A DNA stretch of 64,000 bases from assembly GCF_000369005.1 (NCBI RefSeq), contig NZ_KB849765.1:248001-312000 (forward strand), given 5' to 3'. The notes below the pieces were generated by a model, which worked only from the letters and a program-made list of their open reading frames with translations, was not told the DNA's origin and did no database searches. Shown one piece after another: positions 9,742 to 19,550 of the stretch. Made by a program: the position numbers and the translations under genes. The DNA comes from Acinetobacter beijerinckii CIP 110307. Lineage in GTDB: Bacteria > Pseudomonadota > Gammaproteobacteria > Pseudomonadales > Moraxellaceae. The stretch's first letter is position 1; each line of letters opens with the position of its first letter.

Positions 9742-9918
9742 TTATTCCTCTACACTAACCATATAGTAAACTTTGTTGACCATACCACGGTTAGAAGGCG
9801 TATCTTGCACTTCTACAGTATGACCAATACGACGCAGACCAAGACCTTGTAAGCAAAGTTTATGATTTTTTAAACGATGCGAAGAAGATTTAGTCTGGGT
9901 AACTTTAATCGTTTTCAT
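9742..9918 (-). CDS. rpmD: 50S ribosomal protein L30
   Basis: L30, 58 aa, starting [20 protein letters not shown] and containing [20 protein letters not shown], the family signature. It occupies the whole gap between rpsE and rplO: stop 3 nt before the rplO start codon, start 6 nt after the rpsE stop. Confidence 0.97.
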   Translation of the reverse strand: MKTIKVTQTKSSSHRLKNHKLCLQGLGLRRIGHTVEVQDTPSNRGMVNKVYYMVSVEE

Positions 9919-9924
9919 GATTGA

Positions 9925-10422
9925 TTACCCTTGAATTTGTTCTACTGAAAGACCACGTTTTGCAGCGACTTTCTCAGGAGAAGTCATATCACGCAAACCT
10001 TTGAAAGTTGCGTTTACTACGTTAGCAGCATTAGTAGAACCATAACATTTAGCAAGTACGTTATGTACACCAGCAGCTTCAAGAACAGCACGCATTGCGC
10101 CACCAGCAATTACGCCAGTACCTTCTGAAGCAGGTTGCATATACACACGGCTTGCACCATGACGAGCATTCACAGGGTGTTGTAAAGTAGTCCCCGCAAG
10201 GTCTACAGTAATCATGTTGCGACGTGCTGCTTCAAGTGCTTTAGAAATAGCAGCTGGAACTTCACGTGCTTTACCACGACCAAAACCTACACGACCATTA
10301 CCATCACCCACAACAGTTAATGCTGTGAAAGAGAAGATACGACCACCCTTAACAACTTTGGCTACACGATCAACGGCAACCAGCTTTTCAACGAGACCTT
10401 CGTTTTGTTCAACTTTCGCCAT
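9925..10422 (-). CDS. rpsE: 30S ribosomal protein S5
   Basis: S5 (165 aa), which affects decoding fidelity and binds near the mRNA entry site. The double-stranded RNA-binding N-terminal part contains [20 protein letters not shown], and the C-terminal half has the [21 protein letters not shown] segment. The position between rplR and rpmD is standard. Confidence 0.98.
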   Translation of the reverse strand: MAKVEQNEGLVEKLVAVDRVAKVVKGGRIFSFTALTVVGDGNGRVGFGRGKAREVPAAISKALEAARRNMITVDLAGTTLQHPVNARHGASRVYMQPASEGTGVIAGGAMRAVLEAAGVHNVLAKCYGSTNAANVVNATFKGLRDMTSPEKVAAKRGLSVEQIQG

Positions 10423-10424
10423 GA

Positions 10425-10775
10425 TTAGAACTCCAAGCCGCCTTCACGAGCAGCATCAGCCAAGGCTTTGATACGACCATGATATTTAAAACCAGAACGG
10501 TCAAATGCAACTTTAGTAACACCAGCTGCTTTAGCACGTTCTGCGATTAAAGCACCAACTTTAGTTGCTGCATCGATATTACCAGTCGCACCACTACGCA
10601 ATGATGTATCCAAAGTTGAAGCTTGCGCTAAAACTTTGCCACCATCTGCTGAAATGACTTGAGCATAGATGTGACGCGGAGTGCGGTTTACACACAAACG
10701 AGTCGCACCCAATGCACGAATGTGCAAGCGTGTGCTTTTCGCACGACGCAAACGGGTTTGTTTCTTTTCGTTCAT
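10425..10775 (-). CDS. rplR: 50S ribosomal protein L18
   Basis: L18 (116 aa), which binds 5S rRNA with L5 in the central protuberance. The basic N-terminus [20 protein letters not shown] and the end [20 protein letters not shown] are diagnostic. It ends 2 nt before the rpsE start. Confidence 0.98.
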   Translation of the reverse strand: MNEKKQTRLRRAKSTRLHIRALGATRLCVNRTPRHIYAQVISADGGKVLAQASTLDTSLRSGATGNIDAATKVGALIAERAKAAGVTKVAFDRSGFKYHGRIKALADAAREGGLEF

Positions 10776-10789
10776 AAGAACCTCGCGCC

Positions 10790-11323
10790 TTATTTCTTCT
10801 TAGCTTCTTTACGAAGAATAACTTCATCCGAATAACGAACACCTTTACCTTTATACGGTTCAGGAGAACGATATGCACGGATTTCCGCTGCTACTTGACC
10901 TAACAACTGCTTGTTTGCTGATTTCAAAATGATTTCAGTAGCAGTTGGAGTTTCCGCTGTTACACCTTCTGGTAAAGCGTAGTCAATCGGGTGTGAGTAA
11001 CCTAAAGCGAGGTTAACAACAGAACCTTTAACCGCAGCTTTATAACCAACACCAACGAGTTGCAACTTGCGTTCGAAGCCTTCACTGACACCTTTTACAA
11101 GGTTGTTCAATACAGCGCGAGCAGTACCAGCTTGCATCCAAGCGTCTTTCGACTCTTTTACTGGAGCAAGTTGAAGTGTACTATCATCCTGTTTAAGCTC
11201 GACCAGCGCATGCAGGTTGAAAGACAATGTACCTTTGCTGCCTTTCACTTCGACCTGCCGGCCGTTCTTAGTAACTGTTACACCATTAGGTACAGTTACT
11301 GGGGCTTTAGCCACACGAGACAT
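10790..11323 (-). CDS. rplF: 50S ribosomal protein L6
   Basis: L6 (177 aa), two tandem L6 domains near the GTPase centre. The C-terminal signature [20 protein letters not shown] is clear. The start [17 protein letters not shown] is typical. It lies between rpsH and rplR in the spc operon. Confidence 0.98.
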   Translation of the reverse strand: MSRVAKAPVTVPNGVTVTKNGRQVEVKGSKGTLSFNLHALVELKQDDSTLQLAPVKESKDAWMQAGTARAVLNNLVKGVSEGFERKLQLVGVGYKAAVKGSVVNLALGYSHPIDYALPEGVTAETPTATEIILKSANKQLLGQVAAEIRAYRSPEPYKGKGVRYSDEVILRKEAKKK

Positions 11324-11336
11324 GAGGAATCACCTA

Positions 11337-11732
11337 TTAAGAAACAAAAGCAATAACTTCACCACCGATGCCCGCAGCACGTGCAGCGCGATCAGTCATG
11401 ATGCCTTTGCTTGTAGAAACAATTGCAATACCCAAACCTTGCTTAACGCTCGGTAATTTATCTTTACCACGGTATTGACGTAGACCTGGACGGCTTACGC
11501 GCTTAACCGTTTCGATAACTGGTTTGCCTTCGAAATATTTTAACGTAATAGTCAAAGTAGATTTTGTCTCTTCTTGAGCCACTTCTACATTTGAAATATA
11601 ACCTTCTTGTTGAAGTACGTTTGCAATAGAAACTTTCAACTTAGAAGACGGCATAGAAACGGTTTGTTTCTTTGCCATTTGTGCGTTACGAACACGTGTT
11701 AACATGTCGGCAACGGTATCTTGCATACTCAT
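11337..11732 (-). CDS. rpsH: 30S ribosomal protein S8
   Basis: S8 (131 aa), a central-domain 16S rRNA binder and, in E. coli, the repressor of the spc operon. [20 protein letters not shown] and the C-terminal [20 protein letters not shown] are diagnostic. No E. coli-like S8 operator was looked for in detail; the rplX-rplE gap here is only 15 nt. Confidence 0.98.
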   Translation of the reverse strand: MSMQDTVADMLTRVRNAQMAKKQTVSMPSSKLKVSIANVLQQEGYISNVEVAQEETKSTLTITLKYFEGKPVIETVKRVSRPGLRQYRGKDKLPSVKQGLGIAIVSTSKGIMTDRAARAAGIGGEVIAFVS

Positions 11733-11743
11733 TTAGTCGCTCC

Positions 11744-12049
11744 TTACCAGCTTGCTTTAACAACGCCTGGTACATCACCCTGCATTACTGTATCGCGTAA
11801 TTTGTTACGGCTTAAACCGAACTTACGGAAGTAACCATGAGGACGACCAGTTAAACCACAGCGGTTACGAAGACGTACTGGAGATGCATTACGTGGTAAT
11901 GCTTGTAATTTTAGCGTCGCGGCGAAACGTTCTTCGTCAGTTGCATTTACATTTGCAATCGTTGCTTTTAATTCAGCACGTTTTGCAGCGTATTTTGCTA
12001 CTGTCTTTTCGCGTTTCAATTCGCGATTAATCATACCTTTCTTAGCCAT
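11744..12049 (-). CDS. rpsN: 30S ribosomal protein S14 (zinc-free form)
   Basis: S14 (101 aa), in the 30S head. [20 protein letters not shown] is the family signature. Only a single Cys occurs there and no CxxC pairs, so this is the long zinc-independent (C-) form, unlike the zinc-binding L36 of the same cluster. Confidence 0.98.
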   Translation of the reverse strand: MAKKGMINRELKREKTVAKYAAKRAELKATIANVNATDEERFAATLKLQALPRNASPVRLRNRCGLTGRPHGYFRKFGLSRNKLRDTVMQGDVPGVVKASW

Positions 12050-12058
12050 ATCGACCTC

Positions 12059-12595
12059 TTATTTGAACGGGAAGCCGAATGCACGCATAAGCGCACGGCC
12101 TTCGTCATCGCTACGAGCAGTGGTCGTAATAGTGATATCTAAACCACGGATACGATCAATTTTATCAAAATCGATTTCAGGGAAAACGATCTGCTCTTTT
12201 AAACCCATAGAGTAGTTACCACGACCATCAAATGATTTCGCTGAGAAACCACGGAAGTCACGGATACGAGGGATTGCGATCGAGATCAAACGATCCAAGA
12301 ATTCGTACATTTGGTCGCCGCGTAAAGTAACTTTACAACCGATCGGCCAACCATCACGGATTTTGAAACCAGCAATTGATTTACGAGCAAGAGTCACAAC
12401 TGGTTTTTGACCAGCAATGAGTTGCATATCAGCAACAGCACCATCTAATAATTTCTTATCAGTTGCAGCTGCGCCCACACCCATATTCAGTGTGATTTTA
12501 GTAATGCGTGGAATTTCCATCACATTCTTAATGCTAAGTTCTTCTTTTAACTTCGCTTTAAGTTCTTCATTGTAACGTGCTTTAAGTCTGGCCAT
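12059..12595 (-). CDS. rplE: 50S ribosomal protein L5
   Basis: L5 (178 aa), a 5S rRNA-binding protein of the central protuberance. Signature regions [16 protein letters not shown] and [19 protein letters not shown] are visible. It lies between rplX and rpsN. Confidence 0.98.
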   Translation of the reverse strand: MARLKARYNEELKAKLKEELSIKNVMEIPRITKITLNMGVGAAATDKKLLDGAVADMQLIAGQKPVVTLARKSIAGFKIRDGWPIGCKVTLRGDQMYEFLDRLISIAIPRIRDFRGFSAKSFDGRGNYSMGLKEQIVFPEIDFDKIDRIRGLDITITTTARSDDEGRALMRAFGFPFK

Positions 12596-12610
12596 CGCCT
12601 ATTCAACCTA

Positions 12611-12928
12611 TTACTTCGCTACCGCCACTGATTCACCATTTGATTTATAAACACGAGTTTTCGCGCCATCAATCACTTGGTAACCAATACGGTCAGCCTT
12701 TTGGGTTGTAGCATTAAAAATTGCCACGTTTGAAATATGAAGCGTAGCTTCTTGAGTAACGATGCCGCCTTCAGCGCCAGTTACACGGTTCGGCTTTTGA
12801 TGCTTCTTCACTAAGTTAAGACCTTCGACCTTAACTCGATCTTCAGAAATTGACAAAACAACACCTTGTTTGCCTTTTTCTTTACCTGCGATCACAATTA
12901 CTTGATCGCCTTTTTTAATCTTAGCCAT
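12611..12928 (-). CDS. rplX: 50S ribosomal protein L24
   Basis: L24 (105 aa), an early 50S assembly initiator. The N-terminal KOW motif [20 protein letters not shown] (about 5-24) is clear. It sits 9 nt after rplN. Confidence 0.98.
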   Translation of the reverse strand: MAKIKKGDQVIVIAGKEKGKQGVVLSISEDRVKVEGLNLVKKHQKPNRVTGAEGGIVTQEATLHISNVAIFNATTQKADRIGYQVIDGAKTRVYKSNGESVAVAK

Positions 12929-12937
12929 GATTGCCTC

Positions 12938-13306
12938 TTATAGAACTTCAGGAGCCAATGAAATGATTTTCATGAACTGTTCAGTACGAAGTTCACGAGT
13001 CACTGGTCCGAAGATACGAGTCGCAATCGGAGCTTTATTGTTGTTCAAAATAACAGCTGCGTTATCGTCGAAACGAATAACTGAACCGTCTGGACGACGG
13101 ATGCCGAATTTTGTACGAACAACTACAGCATTCATCACGTCACCTTTTTTAACACGTGCGCGTGGGATTGCTTCTTTTACAGTAACTTTAATAATGTCGC
13201 CAACTGAAGCATAACGACGGTGTGAACCACCTAGTACTTTAATACATTGTACGCGGCGTGCACCACTGTTGTCTGCTACGTCGAGCATACTTTCGGTTTG
13301 AATCAT
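12938..13306 (-). CDS. rplN: 50S ribosomal protein L14
   Basis: L14 (122 aa), at the subunit interface contacting h14 of 16S rRNA. The correct start is the ATG at 13306 ([19 protein letters not shown]), which gives the universal 122-aa length; an open frame runs 11 codons further upstream but into the hairpin region. It is the first gene of the spc operon, preceded by a 92-nt gap with a long hairpin. Confidence 0.98.
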   Translation of the reverse strand: MIQTESMLDVADNSGARRVQCIKVLGGSHRRYASVGDIIKVTVKEAIPRARVKKGDVMNAVVVRTKFGIRRPDGSVIRFDDNAAVILNNNKAPIATRIFGPVTRELRTEQFMKIISLAPEVL

Positions 13307-13325
13307 TGCCCTACTCCAAAACCGA

Positions 13326-13383
13326 GCATCACCGGTCACAATTTCGAAAGGCTCAAAGAGTACTCGAAATTGTCCGATGATGC
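13326..13383 (-). other. Long imperfect hairpin between rpsQ and rplN
   Basis: On the minus-strand RNA, GCAUCAUCGG (13383-13374) pairs with CCGGUGAUGC (13335-13326; one G-U pair). Inside it, ACAAUUUCGA (13373-13364) pairs with UCGAAAUUGU (13347-13338). A 2-nt bulge (GA) lies on one side and a 16-nt loop on top, for 20 bp in all. There is no U-run after it, so it is not an intrinsic terminator. It marks the S10/spc operon boundary; processing or stability element is the best guess. Pairing is seen, role inferred. Confidence 0.7.
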
Positions 13384-13398
13384 AACAAGAACGTCTAA

Positions 13399-13656
13399 TT
13401 ACTCAGCAGCAGCTTCAACTACTTCCACTAAAGTCCAAGCTTTAGTTTTAGAAATTGGGCGGCTTTCTTTGATGGTTACCAAGTCGCCGGTTTTAGCAAC
13501 ATTGTTCTCATCATGAGCGTGTAATTTAGTTGAACGGCGGATTGATTTGCCATACAACGGGTGTTGAACGCGGCGTTCAATAAGCACAACAATAGACTTG
13601 TCCATTTTGTCGCTTACGACTTTGCCGGTTAACGTGCGGACTGTTTTTTCACTCAT
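13399..13656 (-). CDS. rpsQ: 30S ribosomal protein S17
   Basis: S17 (85 aa), a primary 16S rRNA binder. [20 protein letters not shown] and the [23 protein letters not shown] region are diagnostic. Its start overlaps the rpmC stop by 4 nt. It ends the S10-type gene set. Confidence 0.98.
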   Translation of the reverse strand: MSEKTVRTLTGKVVSDKMDKSIVVLIERRVQHPLYGKSIRRSTKLHAHDENNVAKTGDLVTIKESRPISKTKAWTLVEVVEAAAE

Positions 13657-13850
13657 TGTCCGTTCCCCTGTTTTTCGGTAAGGAGTGTCTTGATACGAGC
13701 AATTGTCTTACGAGCAATTTGCACTTCATGCGATTTGCCTAATTGACCAGTTGCTTTTGCCATACGAAGACGGAATTGGTTAAGCTGTTGCTCATCAAGC
13801 AAAGCTTTCAACTCTTCTACCGATTTTTCACGTAGATCTTTAGTTTTCAT
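13653..13850 (-). CDS. rpmC: 50S ribosomal protein L29
   Basis: L29 (65 aa), a two-helix protein near the exit tunnel and the docking site region for trigger factor and [22 protein letters not shown] and the basic [15 protein letters not shown] end are typical. It overlaps rplP by 1 nt and rpsQ by 4 nt. Confidence 0.97.
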   Translation of the reverse strand: MKTKDLREKSVEELKALLDEQQLNQFRLRMAKATGQLGKSHEVQIARKTIARIKTLLTEKQGNGQ

Positions 13851-14263
13851 TACATTACCGTCCGAGTCACGATAGTGGTTTTAAACGGAAGTTTAGCAGC
13901 AGCTAAAGCAAATGCTTCGCGCGCCAACTCATCGCTCACACCTTCAATTTCGTACAGGATCTTACCTGGCTGAATCTGGCAAACCCAGTATTCCACACTA
14001 CCTTTACCTTTACCCATACGAACTTCTAATGGTTTTTCGGTAATTGGTTTGTCTGGGAATACGCGGATAAAGATTTTACCACCACGTTTAATACGACGGC
14101 TAATGGTACGACGTGCAGCTTCGATCTGACGCGCAGTCATACGACCACGTTCAGTCGCTTTAATCGCAATCGAACCAAATGATACTGTACTACCACGGTG
14201 CGCTAGACCAGTGTTACGGCCTTTGTGCACTTTACGGAATTTGGTACGTTTAGGTTGCAACAT
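13850..14263 (-). CDS. rplP: 50S ribosomal protein L16
   Basis: L16 (137 aa), near the peptidyl transferase centre and A-site t[23 protein letters not shown] and [18 protein letters not shown] are diagnostic. Three nucleotides separate it from rpsC. Confidence 0.98.
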   Translation of the reverse strand: MLQPKRTKFRKVHKGRNTGLAHRGSTVSFGSIAIKATERGRMTARQIEAARRTISRRIKRGGKIFIRVFPDKPITEKPLEVRMGKGKGSVEYWVCQIQPGKILYEIEGVSDELAREAFALAAAKLPFKTTIVTRTVM

Positions 14264-14266
14264 GGA

Positions 14267-15019
14267 TTATTCTCCCTTGTCAGCAGCACGGTCACCGCGA
14301 CGACCACGACGCTCTTGACCTTCACCACGACCACGACCACGTTTAGCTGGACGATCTTCAGCAGGAGCAGGGTTCATGACTTGTTTCATGCCACCTAAGA
14401 TCTCACCACGGAAAATCCAAACTTTAACACCGATCGTACCGTAAGTTGTTTCAGCACGCATAGTTGCATAGTCGATGTCCGCACGAAGCGTATGCAAAGG
14501 TACACGACCTTCACGATACCATTCTGTACGAGCAATCTCTGCACCGCCTAAACGACCAGAAACCTCAACTTTGATACCCTTAGCACCAGCACGCATTGTG
14601 TTTTGTACCGCACGCTTCATAGCACGACGGAACATTACACGCTTTTCTAATTGAGAAGCGATTGCTTCAGCAACTAGACGCGCGTCTAAGTCAGGGCGAT
14701 CAATTTCATTGATGCTAACTTGCGCTGGAACACCCATAATATTGGTGAGTTCGCGCTGTAATTTCTCAATGTCTTCGCCTTTCTTACCAATAACGATACC
14801 TGGACGAGCAGTGCTAATTGTTACTTTAGCAGCACCTGTAGGACGTTCGATAAGAATATTGCTCACCATCGCATTCTTAAGTTTTTTCAATAAAAACTCA
14901 CGAACTTGAAGATCTTTAAGCAAATATTCAGCGTATTGTTTCGGACTCGCATACCAGTTAGCGTTATGACGTTTCACAACACCTAGGCGGATACCGATTG
15001 GATGAACCTTCTGACCCAT
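14267..15019 (-). CDS. rpsC: 30S ribosomal protein S3
   Basis: S3 (250 aa), lining the mRNA entry tunnel. The N-terminal KH domain has [17 protein letters not shown] (about 72-88), and the C-terminal domain contains [20 protein letters not shown]. It is longer than E. coli S3 (233) owing to an Arg/Gly-rich tail, [20 protein letters not shown]. One nucleotide separates it from rplV. Confidence 0.98.
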   Translation of the reverse strand: MGQKVHPIGIRLGVVKRHNANWYASPKQYAEYLLKDLQVREFLLKKLKNAMVSNILIERPTGAAKVTISTARPGIVIGKKGEDIEKLQRELTNIMGVPAQVSINEIDRPDLDARLVAEAIASQLEKRVMFRRAMKRAVQNTMRAGAKGIKVEVSGRLGGAEIARTEWYREGRVPLHTLRADIDYATMRAETTYGTIGVKVWIFRGEILGGMKQVMNPAPAEDRPAKRGRGRGEGQERRGRRGDRAADKGE

Positions 15020-15020
15020 A

Positions 15021-15350
15021 TCAAACCCCTACCTTAACGGTGATGTGACAAGTACGCTTAGTAATACGATCTGCACGGCCTTTAGCGCGTGGCATAATAC
15101 GTTTAAGGCTTACACCTTCATCAACGTAAATCGTAGTTACTTTAAGGTCATCAACATCTAAGCTGTTATTGTGTTCAGCATTTGCGATAGCAGACTCTAG
15201 TGCTTTTTTAACAAGCACAGCTGCTTTCTTATTACTGAAATTCAAAATATCAAGCGCGCGCGCAATCGATTTACCACGGATCAAATCAGCAACTAAACGT
15301 GCTTTTTGTGCCGAGATAGCGGCACCGCGTAATTTTGCAGTTACTTCCAT
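15021..15350 (-). CDS. rplV: 50S ribosomal protein L22
   Basis: L22 (109 aa from this start), whose hairpin lines the exit tunnel and is a site of macrolide resistance changes. [20 protein letters not shown] and the end [15 protein letters not shown] are diagnostic. Two adjacent ATG codons exist (15353 and 15350); the second is chosen because it lies 5 nt from AGGTG rather than 2. Confidence 0.97.
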   Translation of the reverse strand: MEVTAKLRGAAISAQKARLVADLIRGKSIARALDILNFSNKKAAVLVKKALESAIANAEHNNSLDVDDLKVTTIYVDEGVSLKRIMPRAKGRADRITKRTCHITVKVGV

Positions 15351-15361
15351 CATAGCACCTA

Positions 15362-15637
15362 TTAACGTTTAGACTTCTTATCAACACCGTGACCACGATA
15401 GGTACGAGTTGGTGCGAATTCACCAAGCTTATGTCCAACCATGTGCTCAGTAATGATTACTGGAACGTGGTTACGACCATTGTGAACAGAAATTGTTAAA
15501 CCAACAAAATCTGGCAGGATCATTGAACGACGAGACCATGTCTTGATCGGCTTACGGTTGTTAGCAGCAACAGCAGCTTCAACCTTAGCGAACAAGTGCG
15601 CGTCGACGAATGGACCTTTTTTTAATGAACGAGGCAT
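15362..15637 (-). CDS. rpsS: 30S ribosomal protein S19
   Basis: S19 (91 aa), in the 30S head with S13. [20 protein letters not shown] and [20 protein letters not shown] are diagnostic. Between rplB and rplV, as is universal for the S10 operon. Confidence 0.98.
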   Translation of the reverse strand: MPRSLKKGPFVDAHLFAKVEAAVAANNRKPIKTWSRRSMILPDFVGLTISVHNGRNHVPVIITEHMVGHKLGEFAPTRTYRGHGVDKKSKR

Positions 15638-15650
15638 TATTCAGATTCCT

Positions 15651-16475
15651 TTACTTGACGCGACGGTCGCGAATAATCATCTTAGTCGTACGCTTATTGG
15701 TACGTGTCTTGTACCCTTTAGCCTTTTGACCCCATGGACTTACAGGTTGGATACCTTTACTACGTCCTTCACCACCACCGTGTGGATGGTCAACTGGGTT
15801 CATCGCCATACCACGAACGGTAGGACGAACACCACGCCAGCGCGCAGCACCAGCTTTACCCAATGAACGAAGGTTGCTTTCTTGGTTAGATACTTCACCA
15901 ATTACAGCACGGCATTCAACGTGTACTTTACGCATTTCACCTGAACGTAAGCGAATGATTGCGTAAGAACCATCACGACCTAACAACTGAACCGAAGTAC
16001 CAGCAGAACGTGCGATTTGAGCACCTTTACCGATTTTAAGTTCAATGTTATGAAGCGTAGAACCGATAGGCATGTTACGAAGTGGTAAACAGTTACCTGG
16101 ACGAATTGGAGCATCGTTACCAGATTGAACTTTATCACCCGCACGTAAACCTTTAGGCGCAATAATATAACGACGCTCACCATCAGCATACAATACAAGT
16201 GCAATATGTGCTGTACGGTTAGGATCGTATTCAATACGCTCTACAGTCGCTGGAATACCATCTTTATTACGCTTAAAGTCAACGATACGGTAGTTTTGTT
16301 TATGACCACCACCTACGTGACGCGTAGTAATGTGACCGTTATTATTACGACCACCAGTACGTTTTTTAGCTTCTACCAACGGAGCATAAGGCGCGCCTTT
16401 GTGAAGATGGTCATGAACCACTTTCTCTACAAAGCGACGTCCTGGAGACGTTGGCTTACATTTTTGAATTGGCAT
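15651..16475 (-). CDS. rplB: 50S ribosomal protein L2
   Basis: L2 (274 aa), needed for subunit joining and peptidyl transferase activity. The C-terminal signature [20 protein letters not shown] holds the conserved His essential in E. coli L2. The start [19 protein letters not shown] is typical for the genus. Confidence 0.98.
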   Translation of the reverse strand: MPIQKCKPTSPGRRFVEKVVHDHLHKGAPYAPLVEAKKRTGGRNNNGHITTRHVGGGHKQNYRIVDFKRNKDGIPATVERIEYDPNRTAHIALVLYADGERRYIIAPKGLRAGDKVQSGNDAPIRPGNCLPLRNMPIGSTLHNIELKIGKGAQIARSAGTSVQLLGRDGSYAIIRLRSGEMRKVHVECRAVIGEVSNQESNLRSLGKAGAARWRGVRPTVRGMAMNPVDHPHGGGEGRSKGIQPVSPWGQKAKGYKTRTNKRTTKMIIRDRRVK

Positions 16476-16486
16476 AATTCTCGTCC

Positions 16487-16807
16487 TTATTCCGCTGCGT
16501 TTTCAGCGGTATCGCCCAAGTCAGCCATTTCAACATCTTGGCCAGCTTTCAGGGTGACGTATGCTTTTTTCACATCAGAACGACGTCCTAATGTTTTACC
16601 AAAGCGCTTAGTTTTACCTTTAGTGATCGTTGTATTTACTTTAACAACTTCAACACCAAAGAGTTTTTCAACTGCTTTTTTGATTTCAAGTTTAGTAGCA
16701 TTAATATCTACTTTAAAAACTTGAACACCAGCAGTATCACCTAAAACTTGTGCTTTTTCTGAGAATACTGGTCCTTGAAGGACTTGATAGATACGTTCGT
16801 TGTTCAT
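16487..16807 (-). CDS. rplW: 50S ribosomal protein L23
   Basis: L23 (106 aa), the trigger-factor and SRP docking site at the exit tunnel. [20 protein letters not shown] and the loop [20 protein letters not shown] are typical. Its start overlaps the rplD stop by 4 nt, indicating translational coupling. Confidence 0.98.
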   Translation of the reverse strand: MNNERIYQVLQGPVFSEKAQVLGDTAGVQVFKVDINATKLEIKKAVEKLFGVEVVKVNTTITKGKTKRFGKTLGRRSDVKKAYVTLKAGQDVEMADLGDTAENAAE

Positions 16808-17406
16808 CCGAGTTCTACCTCAATTTTCTTAGCAGCAGCAACAGACATTACAACTTTGTCGAATGCGATCAAGCTAACTGGATCAATAGCAGTTGCATCT
16901 ACCACATCTACGTGTGGAAGGTTGCGCGCTGCAAGATACAAGTTCTCATCAACAGCATCTGTAATAATCAAAGCACGAGTTGCATTCAAGTCTGTAAGTT
17001 TTGCAAGCAAGTCTTTAGTTTTTGGAGCTGCAACAGCAAACTCTTCAACTAATACAAGACGATCTTGGCGAACAAGTTCAGCTAAGATACATTGCATTGC
17101 ACCGCGATACATTTTACGGTTTACTTTTTGAGACCAATCTTGTGGGCGAGCAGCAAAAGTTTTACCACCACCTACCCAGATTGGGCTACGAATAGAACCC
17201 GCACGAGCGCGACCAGTACCTTTTTGACGGAATGGTTTTTTACCACCGCCAGAAACATCTGCACGTGATTTGTGAGCACGAGTACCTTGACGACCACCAG
17301 CTAAATAAGCTGTAACAACTTGGTGTACAAGAGCTTCGTTAAATTCACGTCCGAAAGCAACTTCAGACAATTCAACAGCAGAGCCGGAAACAGTTTTTAA
17401 ATTCAC
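16804..17406 (-). CDS. rplD: 50S ribosomal protein L4
   Basis: L4 (200 aa), which lines the exit tunnel and in E. coli also represses its own S10 operon at both transcription and translation. [20 protein letters not shown] is the tunnel-loop signature. The putative target, the rpsJ leader, carries hairpins (18547-18586), but I cannot show an L4 site. Confidence 0.98.
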   Translation of the reverse strand: MNLKTVSGSAVELSEVAFGREFNEALVHQVVTAYLAGGRQGTRAHKSRADVSGGGKKPFRQKGTGRARAGSIRSPIWVGGGKTFAARPQDWSQKVNRKMYRGAMQCILAELVRQDRLVLVEEFAVAAPKTKDLLAKLTDLNATRALIITDAVDENLYLAARNLPHVDVVDATAIDPVSLIAFDKVVMSVAAAKKIEVELG

Positions 17407-17417
17407 AGTATTTCCCC

Positions 17418-18056
17418 TCAGGCCTTAATGGTAGGACGCACAATAACGTCACCGCCAGTTGAACCAGGAATAGCACCTTTAACAACTAAAACAGAACGTT
17501 CAGCGTCAATAGATACAATTTCAAGACCTTGAACTGTTACGCGTTCATCACCTAAGTGACCAGCCATTTTTTTGCCTTTGAACACGCGACCAGGAGTTTG
17601 GTTTTGACCTGTAGAACCTAATACACGGTGAGATACAGAGTTACCATGTGTAGCATCTTGCGTACGGAAGTTCCAACGCTTAACACCACCTTGGAAACCT
17701 TTACCTTTAGACTGACCAGTTACGTCAACAATTTGACCCACTGTGAACATGTCAACACCGATAGAAGCACCAACTTCACGACCTTCAAGCTCAGCTTCAG
17801 TAACACGGAACTCTTTAACCAAACGACCAGCTGCAACACCTGCTTTCGCAAAGTGACCTTTCTGAGCGTTAGTTACGCGTGATTCACGACGTTCACCAGT
17901 AGTTACTTGAATTGCTTGATAACCATCAGTTTCAAGTGTTTTGATTTGCGTAATGCGGTTTGGATCGACTTCGATAACTGTAACAGGTACAGATACACCA
18001 GCATCTGTAAAGATGCGAGTCATACCACATTTGCGACCGACTAAACCAATAGCCAT
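17418..18056 (-). CDS. rplC: 50S ribosomal protein L3
   Basis: L3 (212 aa), an early assembly protein near the peptidyl transferase centre. [20 protein letters not shown] and the loop [20 protein letters not shown], containing the Gln methylated by PrmB in enterics, are seen. The ATG at 18056 is preferred over that at 18062 because AGAGG lies 9 nt before it and it matches family N-termini. Confidence 0.98.
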   Translation of the reverse strand: MAIGLVGRKCGMTRIFTDAGVSVPVTVIEVDPNRITQIKTLETDGYQAIQVTTGERRESRVTNAQKGHFAKAGVAAGRLVKEFRVTEAELEGREVGASIGVDMFTVGQIVDVTGQSKGKGFQGGVKRWNFRTQDATHGNSVSHRVLGSTGQNQTPGRVFKGKKMAGHLGDERVTVQGLEIVSIDAERSVLVVKGAIPGSTGGDVIVRPTIKA

Positions 18057-18070
18057 GTGCATAAACCTCT

Positions 18071-18109
18071 AAAAAAGCGGCCTAATTAACTTAAATCGTT
18101 AATTAACCG
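18071..18109 (-). other. AU-rich hairpin with U-run between rpsJ and rplC
   Basis: On the minus-strand RNA, UAAUUAAC (18105-18098) pairs with GUUAAUUA (18090-18083) over a 7-nt loop, with CGG/CCG pairing possible at the base, then C and six U (18076-18071). It resembles a weak intrinsic terminator or attenuator inside an operon. The stem is mostly A-U, so it may only mildly affect read-through. Confidence 0.4.
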
Positions 18110-18115
18110 AAAGCC

Positions 18116-18427
18116 TTAACCCAAAGCGATCTGAACATCTACACCAGCAGCAAGATCTAACTTCATCAATGCATCAACAGTTTTATCTGTTGGTTGAACG
18201 ATATCGATCAAGCGTTTATAAGTGCGGATTTCATACTGGTCACGAGCGTCTTTGTTGACGTGTGGTGAAGTAAGAACGTTGAAGCGTTCGATGCGAGTAG
18301 GCATCGGGATTGGACCACACACTTGTGCGCCAGTACGCTTAGCGGTTTCTACGATCTCTTGAGCAGATTGATCAATCAGGCGATGATCAAAAGACTTCAA
18401 ACGGATACGAATTCTCTGGTTAGACAT
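18116..18427 (-). CDS. rpsJ: 30S ribosomal protein S10 (NusE)
   Basis: S10 (103 aa), a 30S head protein that also acts as NusE in antitermination with Nus[21 protein letters not shown] and [20 protein letters not shown] are diagnostic. The ATG at 18427 gives the family length and has GGAG 9 nt upstream; the longer frame to 18463 lies in the leader. It is the first gene of the cluster. Confidence 0.98.
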
Positions 18428-18546
18428 ACCAGTAAACTCCAAGCCAAATATATAAAGAATCACCCATGACGCACCTCACCTTTTCGGCAAGTGTCAAGGG
18501 CAGTGAAAATCACTAAGGTCATGATCGATGCCACGACTGTAATGCA

Positions 18547-18586
18547 TTTACTACTTTCTTCGTAGTAAACGCCCTCCATTTGAGGG
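18547..18586 (-). promoter_or_regulatory. Structured leader of the S10 operon
   Basis: The predicted leader runs from about 18586 to 18428 (roughly 160 nt). It opens with a CCCTC/GAGGG hairpin (18586-18572), then a perfect 8-bp hairpin TTTACTAC/GTAGTAAA with a 7-nt loop (18569-18547). E. coli has an L4-responsive S10 leader of similar length; whether these stems answer to L4 is unknown. Structure seen, function inferred. Confidence 0.5.
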
Positions 18587-18592
18587 TCGCTC

Positions 18593-18621
18593 ATTATAAC
18601 GATTGTTTAAGTCTTATGCAA
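18593..18621 (-). promoter_or_regulatory. Sigma-70 promoter of the S10 operon
   Basis: Minus-strand TTGCAT (18621-18616), 17-nt spacer, perfect TATAAT (18598-18593). Transcription should start near 18586. A-rich sequence lies just upstream of the -35 (AAAACAAAAAAATAAAA type), which could act as an UP element, as expected for a ribosomal-protein promoter. Confidence 0.85.
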
Positions 18622-18654
18622 TTCTTGATTTTATTTTTTTGTTTTTATCTTTGC

Positions 18655-19383
18655 TCAAGCATTCACCACATATTCGATCGCTCGATTTAACAGTTGATTG
18701 CCCTGCTCAAATTTAGCTTGTATTGATTTTTTTAGATCTGATATGGGTTGTACATACTGACCATTGAAAACGGCCATATCTTCTTCATTTTCGATTAAAA
18801 GCTGCAAAGCATGCGGTGTGATTTCTGGGTGAAATTGAAAGCCTAAAACATTTCGACCGATTTGATAAAGTTGATTTCTACAAACATCGTTTTCCGCTAA
18901 GCGAACACCCCCTCTTGGAATTTCAAAAGTTTCACTATGCCATTGCATAATATTTATTTTTTCTGGAATCTGAAAATAATTCTCAGGGATATGTGAAGCT
19001 CGTCCTACATCCATCCACCCAAGTTCTTGGTAAGTATTACGGCTTACTGCTGCTCCTAATGCATTAGCAATTAACTGACCACCCAGACATAAACCAATTG
19101 CAGGTTTTCCTGCCGCCAAATAACGACGCAACCATCGTTTTTCTAACTTTAACCAAGGATAATTTGCTTCATCATTCACACTCATGGTGCCACCCATAAT
19201 AATCAGCAGATCTACTTCATCTACTCTTGGAAGCGCCTCCAATTCGAGCGGCAAATCAACAGGTAATGCAAAAAACTCTGTTGCCGTTATTTTTGCTTTA
19301 TGAGCCTTTAAAAAATTATAACAACTTCCAAAACCCTCACCGGCAATGTGCTGAAAATAATGCACTCTTAAATGCGACTTCAT
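18655..19383 (-). CDS. Type 1 glutamine amidotransferase-like protein
   Basis: A 242-aa class I glutamine amidotransferase domain (GMP-synthase-like, stand-alone). The catalytic triad is visible: nucleophile C99 in GLCLGG, and H185 with E187 in FQFHPEIT. The oxyanion region IIMGGTMSVND lies at 61-71. Stand-alone members include gamma-glutamyl-polyamine and other amide hydrolases, but most have no assigned substrate. It lies upstream of, and in the same direction as, the ribosomal cluster but ahead of its promoter, so it is a separate unit. Confidence 0.82.
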   Translation of the reverse strand: MKSHLRVHYFQHIAGEGFGSCYNFLKAHKAKITATEFFALPVDLPLELEALPRVDEVDLLIIMGGTMSVNDEANYPWLKLEKRWLRRYLAAGKPAIGLCLGGQLIANALGAAVSRNTYQELGWMDVGRASHIPENYFQIPEKINIMQWHSETFEIPRGGVRLAENDVCRNQLYQIGRNVLGFQFHPEITPHALQLLIENEEDMAVFNGQYVQPISDLKKSIQAKFEQGNQLLNRAIEYVVNA

Positions 19384-19550
19384 GCGCTAAAACCTATTAT
19401 CGTTAGAATGATATCTAGTCTTTGCAAAAATAAAGCCAGTTTTTTATTTTTTATTTTATCTGTAACGATTCTGTACAAAACATCCAAATAACTAGCAGCT
19501 TTTGTGATTTTCTCTTAACCTAAATTATTATTTCAATTTAATTTTGCCCC

